DNA from: Cephalotrichum gorgonifer | Taxonomy: Eukaryota; Ascomycota; Sordariomycetes; Microascales; Microascaceae | DNA: 64,000 nucleotides | NCBI GenBank assembly: GCA_900312665.1 | Contig: ONZQ02000004.1 | Location: 1,952,693-2,016,692 of the forward strand | Direction: 5' to 3' | Part shown: in pieces, positions 56,998 through 64,000 of the stretch | Layout of the letters: the number at the start of each line of letters is the position of its first letter | How positions within the stretch are numbered: the first letter of the stretch is position 1 | The notes under the pieces: model-generated | Database searches by the model: none | Told to the model about the DNA's origin: nothing | Seen by the model: only the letters and a program-made list of their open reading frames with translations | Made by a program: the position numbers and the translations under genes

Positions 56998-58841
56998 TCA
57001 TGGCTTGCAGCGGCCCATGTACCTGGGGTACAAGGTCGTCGTGCGGACGGTGTGTTGGTTGGCGAGCCACGCGATGAACCGCTCCAGCCCGAGACCGTAG
57101 CCGCCGTGGGGCGAGGTACCGTACCTATCCCATCATCGTTAGCTCACTTATTCGAATACGGGGCGACAAGATAATTGCAAAGGGGGGAGGTGACGGGGAA
57201 TGCTTACCTCCTCTGGTCGGTATACCAGTAGTAGGGCTTAGGGTCAATACCCTCCCTCTCGTACGCCGCCATCAGCTCGTCGTAATCATCCATCCTCATC
57301 GACCCGCCGACGATCTCGCCCACGCCCGGCATGAGGACGTCGACGCTCTCCGTCACGGTCGGGTCGCTGGGATCCTTCTTCATGTAGAAGGCCTTGATCT
57401 CGACGGGGAAGTGCGTCAGCAGGATGGGCTTGTTGATGATGTCCGTCATCTTCCTCTCCGCCGCCTCGGCGATGTCGTCGCCCGGCTGGTGGGGCTTGTT
57501 CTCCTCGTTGAGGATCTCGTGCTCGTTGAGCCACGCGATGGCCTCGCTGTACTTCATCCGCATGAACGGCCTCTCGGGCTTCTTGAAGCCCGGGTTCAGC
57601 TCCTTGATGAAGGCCGCGATCTCCGCGTCCTCGAGCACGGCGTCGATCACGCGGCAGATGATCTCCTCGATGTGCGTCAGCAGGCCGTCGAAGTCGATGA
57701 AGTCGAGTTCGGCCTCGACGTGCGTGTACTCCGCGAGGTGGCGGCGCGTCAGGCTCTGCTCGGCGCGGAACGACTTCTCGATGCAGTAGACGTTGCGGAG
57801 GCTCGGGAGCACCGTCTCGAGGTAGAGCTGCGACGACTGCGTGAGGTAGGCCTTGTCGCCGTAGTACGGCAGCTCGAACAGCGTGGCGCCGCCCTCGACC
57901 TGCGTCTGCACGAGCGCCGGCGGCGACACGCTGCGGAACTTCATGCTCTTAAAGGTCGAGCGGAAGGCCCAGTCCACGGCGTCGCGGATCTTCATGAGCG
58001 ACGAGGCGTGGTCGCCGCGGAGGACCAGGTGCCTGTTGTCCAGCATCTGCGCGTCCCACTGGTTCTGGGACTGGGATACCTTGTTGGTGATGGCGTCCTC
58101 CTCGGTGGGGGCGGCACCGACGACCTCGTAGTAGTCGACGATGAGCTCGCGGTTGTCGCTGGCGTCCTTGCCCTCGGGCACCTTCCTAAGCTCGCCAAAG
58201 AGCAGAAGCGAGGTCCCCTGGGCGAACGTCAGCGCATCGTACGTCTTGGTGAGATCCCCGGCGTGGAGGATGCACTGCAGTAGGCCATGGCCGTCGTTGA
58301 GCGTGATGAATGTCTCGTTCTTCTGCGGTCGCAGGCGGTGGATCCTCCCGTAAACCTTGACCCTCTTCCCCTTCTTATCGCCCTCGCCCAGCTCGATGTC
58401 CTTCTCAGCGATAGTGAACAGGACGGCCTCGGGGAGGGAAGGGTCCTGCTTCAGGACAATCTTCTTCGCGTCCTCGAGCACCTGCTGCTTCTGCTTCTTC
58501 TTCTCCTCCTCGGCCGCCGCGGTCTGCTTCTGCTTCGCAACCTTCTTCTTGTGCGAGTCCAGCGCGCCCTGCGCCTTCTTCACCGCGCTCTTGGGCGGGT
58601 CCTTCCACGCCAGCCGCGCCGAGGGGTCCTCGTCCGCGCCCAGCGCCCCGGACACCGACGCGCGGGCGAGATATGTCGGGGTGGGCTTCTCAAAGTTCTG
58701 GATGTAGGCGAAGGCGAGGGACTTGTAGGGCTTCGACTCGGAGCCGTCGGCCACAGCGGCGTCGTCGAAGCCGGCGTCGGTGTCGATGTAGCACTTTAGC
58801 TCCATCTTCGTCCGGTCCGCGAGGTCTTGCGAGGCGGACAT
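56998..58841 (-). CDS. DED81: Asparaginyl-tRNA synthetase, cytosolic
   Basis: Charges tRNA-Asn with asparagine for cytosolic translation. Two exons: 58841-57208 and 57124-56998 (586 residues). A lysine-rich, probably coiled N-terminal extension (about 85-125, with KKKVAKQKQ) precedes the OB-fold anticodon-binding domain (KRVKVYGRIHRLRPQ). The class II catalytic core follows: motif 1 region with SVSPPALVQTQVEGGATLF, motif 2 FRAEQSLTRRHLAEYTHVEAE-type sequence, and motif 3 GYGLGLERFIAWL, which is coded by the short second exon and depends on correct splicing (GTAAGC donor, ATAG acceptor). Ends in YPRYMGRCKP. Length and motif order are normal for fungal cytosolic AsnRS; no mitochondrial presequence is seen. 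Confidence 0.94.
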
Positions 58842-60604
58842 TGGGGATGGTTATGTGACCCTTTTTTTTGTTTTCGGCGTGCAGTCTTATCGGTCTAGAT
58901 GTTCGGTTGAGGCTTGAGTATCCGGGGGAAAGTTGCGGCCACGAAGAGGAAAGTCCTGCTCTCGGATCTAGATTTTGGTCTATGTGTTCTCCGGTATTGG
59001 ATGGCGGGGCACTAAATTGGATGTGAGGGGCAGAATTTTGGGGAGAGGGGCAGGATTTAAGGGCCAAACCGCGGGCTGACTCACTAGCCCCCCTCCGGAA
59101 ACCCAATTACCGTCGCCGATCCCGTCCCTGTTTGACTCACTCCTAGTTTTGGGCCAAGTATCTCTCTCTGATCTGGGATTGATAAAGAAAAAGATGCTCG
59201 GCCCTCGTTTCGGGACTCTACCCGATTGCGAGACGAGAGCTTCTGTAGATAAGCCAGGATATACAAGTAGGTGGTGACTCCAGCCCCAGACATGTCCCAA
59301 ATTAATTCGACTGTTTGTTATCAGTGAGGTTCCATTCCGATCGCCTACGCTATGCAATATCGGACCGCCCTTTACCAGTAGCTCAGTCCATTGAGGGCAG
59401 AACTGATAAGGATGGGTAAGGTGCATGGATGGTGGCTTATACTACCAGCCCAAGAGTCCATGCAAGCATCTTACTGATGGAGGGTTCAATGCTTGACTCG
59501 ATAGCGCGTCTCGTGTCACACCGCTCGTAGCAATCAACGCCATCCTCCTATCCTGTTGTAAATCTGACGGGATTCAAGCTCACGTCTGCTGCTCAGAACC
59601 CACAGCGGAAGTGGGATCCATCATAAGGCATAGTCACGCGTAAGCAATTCATAGCCACGCTATGACTCCACGGATTTCAATTAGGGAAGTGGCAAGGGCA
59701 TAGTTTCTCGAGCTCCCTCAACTCGAGACAACTGGAGACTCACTCGAGGAAGGTGTTATTCCAGCAGTACTAAACCCCGGCCCTAACGCCACTAGGGTAT
59801 CTCAAACAAGCGAATCGCGGCGAGTCCCTTTCAACGGCCCAGATGGGGAAGGTAAGATCTGGCTAGACGCAGATACAGATGTAGGGGTAGTAGGACTGCA
59901 TCTGTACCGCCATCCACATTTACCGTAAGCATCAGCGAGAAACCCCCATGAGAGGAGGGAAGCAATGGAAGAAGCCTAAAAGAATTTATTCCACTCCAGT
60001 CGCCAAACTGTTCCTGTCTCTCGAGAGAAAAAAAAAGGGGGAGTATTGCTGCCTGCATTTATGAAATTCCCCACCTCCCGAAATGCAGCAAGAACGAACC
60101 AAGAAAGGGGGAGGGGAGGGGCGATGGGACCGAATAGTGTAGTAGTAAATCAAAAAGCAAGGGCTGGGTATGCTAAGACTGCGCCTGTAGGGCCTTAGCG
60201 AAGGAGGGGGGCTAGAGAATGAGAAGAGCAGGCTTCGTTCATCCGTCCAACCCCCGTTGAGAGGCCGGTTGGGCGAGAGGAGGATTCAAACATGGGTTCG
60301 AAATGGCTGTAGATTCCTCGAGTTACCCCATCGTGAGATCCGCCGTCACCGTCCATCTGTAATGACTTTGTATATGCGCTGGTCGTCGAAGCGCATACCC
60401 CATGTCCCATGCGTGTAGAGGAAGTTTGGGTATTTTGGCATCCCCCAGTTCAATTTGCCCCAACTCCATCTGCCTCAATCGGTTTCTCATCCCACGACGA
60501 GGGGACATGAAATTCAAGAATTTTGGCAAGTAGAGGACTGAGTGGAGGGGAATCCAAGGGCTAGGGCTGACACTTGTGTACCTGGGAGCATCATATGGTT
60601 GTAT
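58842..60604. other. Intergenic, no gene seen
   Basis: About 1.8 kb between the asparaginyl-tRNA synthetase start and the CDC42 stop. A tRNA-like string (TAGCTCAGTCC near 59379) has no matching T-loop, so no tRNA is called. Open frames are short and without domains. Confidence 0.5.
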
Positions 60605-61745
60605 CTAGAGGACAAGGCATTTGTGGCTCTTCTTTTTCGGCGCGGGAGGCTCCAACGCCGCAACGATTGCCTGAAATAGTGTTAGCATCAAGACGTCCCT
60701 CCGAGCAAATCATTCGCAATTGGACATCGGTGGGAGGGGCTCGAAGAGCAAAACCTACCTCATCGAACACATCCTTGAGCTTGAACTGCGTCAGTGCGCT
60801 GCACTCGACATACTTGACGGCGCCAAGCTCCTTTGCCATCTTCTCTCCGTCCTCCCTCCGTACGGGCTGCATCTTCTGCTTCGCCAGCTTCTCGCGGACG
60901 CTAGGGTCGTCCCTCAAATCCACCTGCGTGCCGACGATAAGGCACGGGACACCAGGGCAGTGGTGGTGTACCTCGGGGAACCACTTTTCACGAACGTTTT
61001 CGAACGACGCGGGAGATGTGACGCTGAAGCATACTAGAAAGACATCGGTCTGAGGGTACGAGAGGGGTCGAAGGCGGTCATAATCTTCTTGTCCGGCCGT
61101 ATCGAAGAGTCCTAGTGTGTAGGGTTCGTCGCCGATCCTGAAAGTGTCTGGTTAGCCCACTGTGACTCGCACAGGGGAGGGGATGGAGGGGTGAATCTTG
61201 CAGAAGAGGAGGTTGGGGGTTACGTGCTTTGCCGAGAGGGCGGGTGCGGGGGGGAGGGTGTGCCGCCGTTAGAGGGACATTACTCACATCACCGTGACCG
61301 CGTAGTTGTCAAAGACTGTGGGGACATATTCCGAAGGGAACTTGTTGGTCGTGTAGCTGATGAGGAGACAGGTCTTTCCGACAGCACCGTCACCGACGAC
61401 TACACACCTATAGAAGGGTCGCCTCAGTTAGCCGTAGTTCGTTCGAGGGGCGCGCAGCGGAATAGAGAGGTGGGGAATAGGCGGCGGTGGGCGCGAAGTG
61501 ACGATCTCGAGAATGTAGACCATCATTTCCAAATGCAGATAGCACTTCTGAGCCTAGAATTTGCATCGCAGGGTGGTGGGATTGGGAGCCTCTTCCATGC
61601 GCGCACGCTTGCTCTGGTTTCGATTCGCCTCGCAAGGTCGAGTAAACGCGGAGAGAGGCAGGCAGCCATTTGGGGGGAGGAGGGAGGGGGAAGCGGTGGT
61701 TGCAAGATAGCACGGGTACGCTTACTTGATTGTAGCGACTACCAT
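60605..61745 (-). CDS. CDC42: Rho-family GTPase Cdc42
   Basis: Master regulator of cell polarity and hyphal tip growth, acting at the plasma membrane. Four exons: 61745-61726 (only 20 nt), 61407-61288, 61137-60759 and 60670-60605, giving 194 residues. The joined N-terminus MVVATIKCVVVGDGAVGKT holds the P-loop. Effector loop YVPTVFDNYAVTV, switch II DTAGQEDYDRLRPLSYPQTD, the Rho-type GTQVDLRDD and SALTQFKLKDVF are all present. The tail PKKKSHKCLVL is a polybasic region plus CAAX box with Leu last, predicting geranylgeranylation. Every motif is intact and the sequence is nearly invariant against other ascomycete Cdc42 proteins. Confidence 0.97.
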
Positions 61746-64000
61746 TGTGGCGAGAGTCAATAATGCCCCTTAGCCAGAGCAATGTTGGGGTTCGAGTTTG
61801 GTGGATGGGAGAGCGATTCCCCTATCGTTTGTTTGCGCGCACGTCGATTTCCGATTGTTGTCGTCGTTCGTTGACGGGTGGAGATACGTACTTCCAGGTC
61901 CAAAGCGGTCGAGAAAATCTGCAGGTGGATGGGCTGTTGGTTGTTGGTTGTACGTAGGAGGGGGGGGGGGGGGAACGCCGTTGCCTAGTCTTGCACTAAT
62001 TAATATCCGTGTTTCTTTTTCGCCCGCACTGCGCTTGTGTTGGCTCCCTTACCTCTGGTGTCTGATGTCTGGCGTTTGGTGTTTGAGGGGAGATGGTCGG
62101 CTGTTATTATGGGGGGAATTGAAAGAGGAGAAGGAAATGCCGGTTGGAACGGTAGTAGTGGACGTGAAGGTGAACTGAACGGGAATCAAGAGGGAAGAGG
62201 GGGGGTGGGAGGGAGGCGGGAAATTAACTTGGGGACGGAATGAATGCGATAGCGTGGTGATGGAAGGTGCAAGGACGTAAAAATGTCGAAGACAAGCGGT
62301 TTCGCAGATCAAGCTTGCTGGGGGAGAGTGGGGAATCGACCGCCATGTACTCCCATTGCCGTAGAGTACGAGTACGAGTATTACACAAGTAGTGGCAGAA
62401 TTGGATTGGAAGTGGAAGGCAGGTGCATGGGACAGGAGGGGCGGCCTACAGGGTCTACGACCAGTTATTGGGCAAGTGTCAAGAGGAAGAGCCCGTAGGT
62501 ACTGCGACGAACAGCGTAAGCTTAGAAAAAAGTACAAGGAAAGAGTCCTATGGGCCAAGGACAAAGTCTTCTACGAGTACTTCGTACCAGCCACTCCCTC
62601 AGCCTTGTATGCGGTACATCCATGCACATGGCTGGAAGCCATTTTACGCAGATCCCAAACAACTTGCCTGAGCTTGCCATATCGTGGGATATGGGGGGCG
62701 TTGTATTGTTCAAAGGCTCACTGCCTGTACGCAGGGAGATCATCGTATAGTGCTTTGGTAAATGTTTGTTTCCCCGTTTCATTCTAGTTCTGGAATGGCC
62801 ATCTCCGTCCGAGATACTCCCTTGAACGAAGTGCAACCTGGTGGTACTGGGCTGTACTGATACTAGCCGCTGCATAGGGTTTCGGGGAGTAATACACTGC
62901 TGTACGAGACGTCCCGCCTAGGTAATGCGTTCTCCGTCCCAGGCAGGTACCCAGGTATTTAGCTGTGCGACTACCTAAGAGTACCGAAATAGTAGTGCAC
63001 AATGGCGCGCCGTAGGACTGTAGGCCTATCGCAGCTTATGCCATCACGATACCGGGGCCCCAAGCACTCCACTCCACACTCTCACCGGCTCTCACTCCCA
63101 TCACATCGACCAGAGACATCGACTCCTCGGTAAATCAACTTTCCCGGCTTTCCCGAGACTCGCCTGCATCACGGCATGACAGTGAATATACATATATTCT
63201 TTACCCAGTGGGAGGAGACGACACTTAAACCAGACAAGAAATTAGAGAGAGAGAGAATCCACCAACCTACACGGGAGGCTTTAATGAACAAGACAGACGG
63301 CCCCCAAAAAATATCGAAAGAGGAAAAAGAAATGAGGTCACTGTTTCAACGTCATCGTTGGCATGCGCCACGCACGGACTGAGTCGACGACGGGAAAGCA
63401 GCGGTGACACACCTTCCAGACTCTGCGGGGGAGATACACACCCTCTGAGAGGCCTGTATCTTGACGTGGGGGATAAGTGGTCCCTGGCAGCCATTGGTTC
63501 GTGAGCTTTACCTCCTCTGGAGCGCGCGTGAATTCGACGTTTTTGATACGCTACTATTGCCCTCTTACCGCAAGTAGAAGGAAGCCAAGCAGGGGGGCAG
63601 GGGGGGAGCGTCACAGTTCCACGACCCAGTCCGCCAACCGCGCAGAGATCGAGAGGGGAGGAGCGCTCTTCTCAAGGGTGAGTATAGCATTGAGAGGTGC
63701 AAATACCCGTACTCCGTATGGAGAAGAGACCTCTCAATCACCTCCCGCCTCCCTGTTGAGAGAGACTTGTTTCCAATTGCGGCTCCAAGCGCACTTGCCA
63801 GCTGCACCGAAGCGAAGCACGCCAACGCATTGCTCTGTCTCCCAAATCAGCCGGAGTCCGACTAGCACGACCTTGGCCCCCCCTCGTATCAATGCACCAA
63901 GCCTGTGCTTGGACCAAGCAATATCACAGGGCCTCCACCCTCGAATCCCGGCCCTTTCAAGAGTCGGTCGGCTGGCCATGCGCATGCCCAGCACAACAAA
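61746..64000. other. CDC42 upstream region and window end, no gene seen
   Basis: About 2.25 kb. The part next to CDC42 (61750-62300) is probably its leader and promoter, with a G12 run near 61958. GTACGAGTACGAGTA lies near 62365. Open frames (for example 62392-62787 plus, 63267-63614 minus) overlap on opposite strands and show no domain. Confidence 0.5.

Noticed and set aside
57411..58283. 290-codon plus-strand frame opposite asparaginyl-tRNA synthetase
   Set aside because: Antisense shadow; the minus strand carries all class II synthetase motifs.
59370..59500. tRNA-like string TAGCTCAGTCCATTGAGGGCAG
   Set aside because: Resembles a D-arm, but no acceptor pairing and no T-loop at the right distance.
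1..64000. CRISPR arrays, prophage, bacterial IS elements
   Set aside because: Looked for regularly spaced repeats and transposase or integrase motifs; none seen, as expected for fungal nuclear DNA.

Overview
The window is nuclear DNA of a filamentous ascomycete (Pezizomycotina; Sordariomycetes is my guess from gene content, not proven). The genes are eukaryotic and mostly interrupted by short introns of about 50-170 nt with GTRNGT donors, CTAAC-like branch sites and YAG acceptors. They include APC4, Gtr2, Cdc42, coatomer delta and an Nrd1-type four-RRM protein. Fungal-only families are also present: Zn2Cys6 regulators, 2EXR, DUF6601 and fructosyl-amino-acid-oxidase-like enzymes. A single dispersed 5S rRNA gene also fits filamentous ascomycetes. 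I read the exon structures by hand from frame continuity and family conservation. Coding DNA is GC-rich and intergenic DNA is closer to balanced, with many short TACTTGTAC/TACTCGTAC-type palindromes.

Layout. 0-5.5 kb is housekeeping: the 3' end of coatomer delta, APC4 (anaphase-promoting complex), and GTR2 (Rag GTPase of the TORC1 pathway) convergent with APC4. 5.5-8.9 kb is mostly non-coding but holds a complete 5S rRNA gene with a truncated 5S copy just downstream. 8.9-23.2 kb is an accessory metabolic block: a DUF6601 membrane protein, a Zn2Cys6 regulator, a peroxisomal (C-terminal SKL) fructosyl-amino-acid/sarcosine-oxidase-type flavoenzyme, a Dal5-type MFS anion transporter, and a large ATP-dependent 5-oxoprolinase. 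The last two are divergent and share a ~1 kb promoter that contains a 15-nt direct repeat. 24.1-25.4 kb is an SRPK-like protein kinase broken by two stop codons and a frameshift. 26.2-38.6 kb looks like a sugar-use neighbourhood: an intracellular GH3 beta-glucosidase with PA14 domain, a His/Asp-rich protein of unknown role, a hexose/lactose-type MFS sugar transporter, a Zn2Cys6 regulator, and an intronless bacterial-type GH35 beta-galactosidase. 39.2-40.2 kb is a 2EXR protein.

40.2-45.9 kb is a 5.7 kb stretch where I recognise no gene. 45.9-62 kb returns to conserved genes: a small four-TM membrane protein, a histidine acid phosphatase, an Nrd1/Mrn1-like RNA-binding protein, cytosolic asparaginyl-tRNA synthetase and CDC42. 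The last 2 kb shows no recognisable gene.

How the genes may work together (inference): the transporter, 5-oxoprolinase and peroxisomal amine oxidase could scavenge modified amino acids such as pyroglutamate or Amadori products. The GH3, transporter, regulator and GH35 set could import and cleave beta-linked oligosaccharides inside the cell. Neither module is proven from sequence alone.
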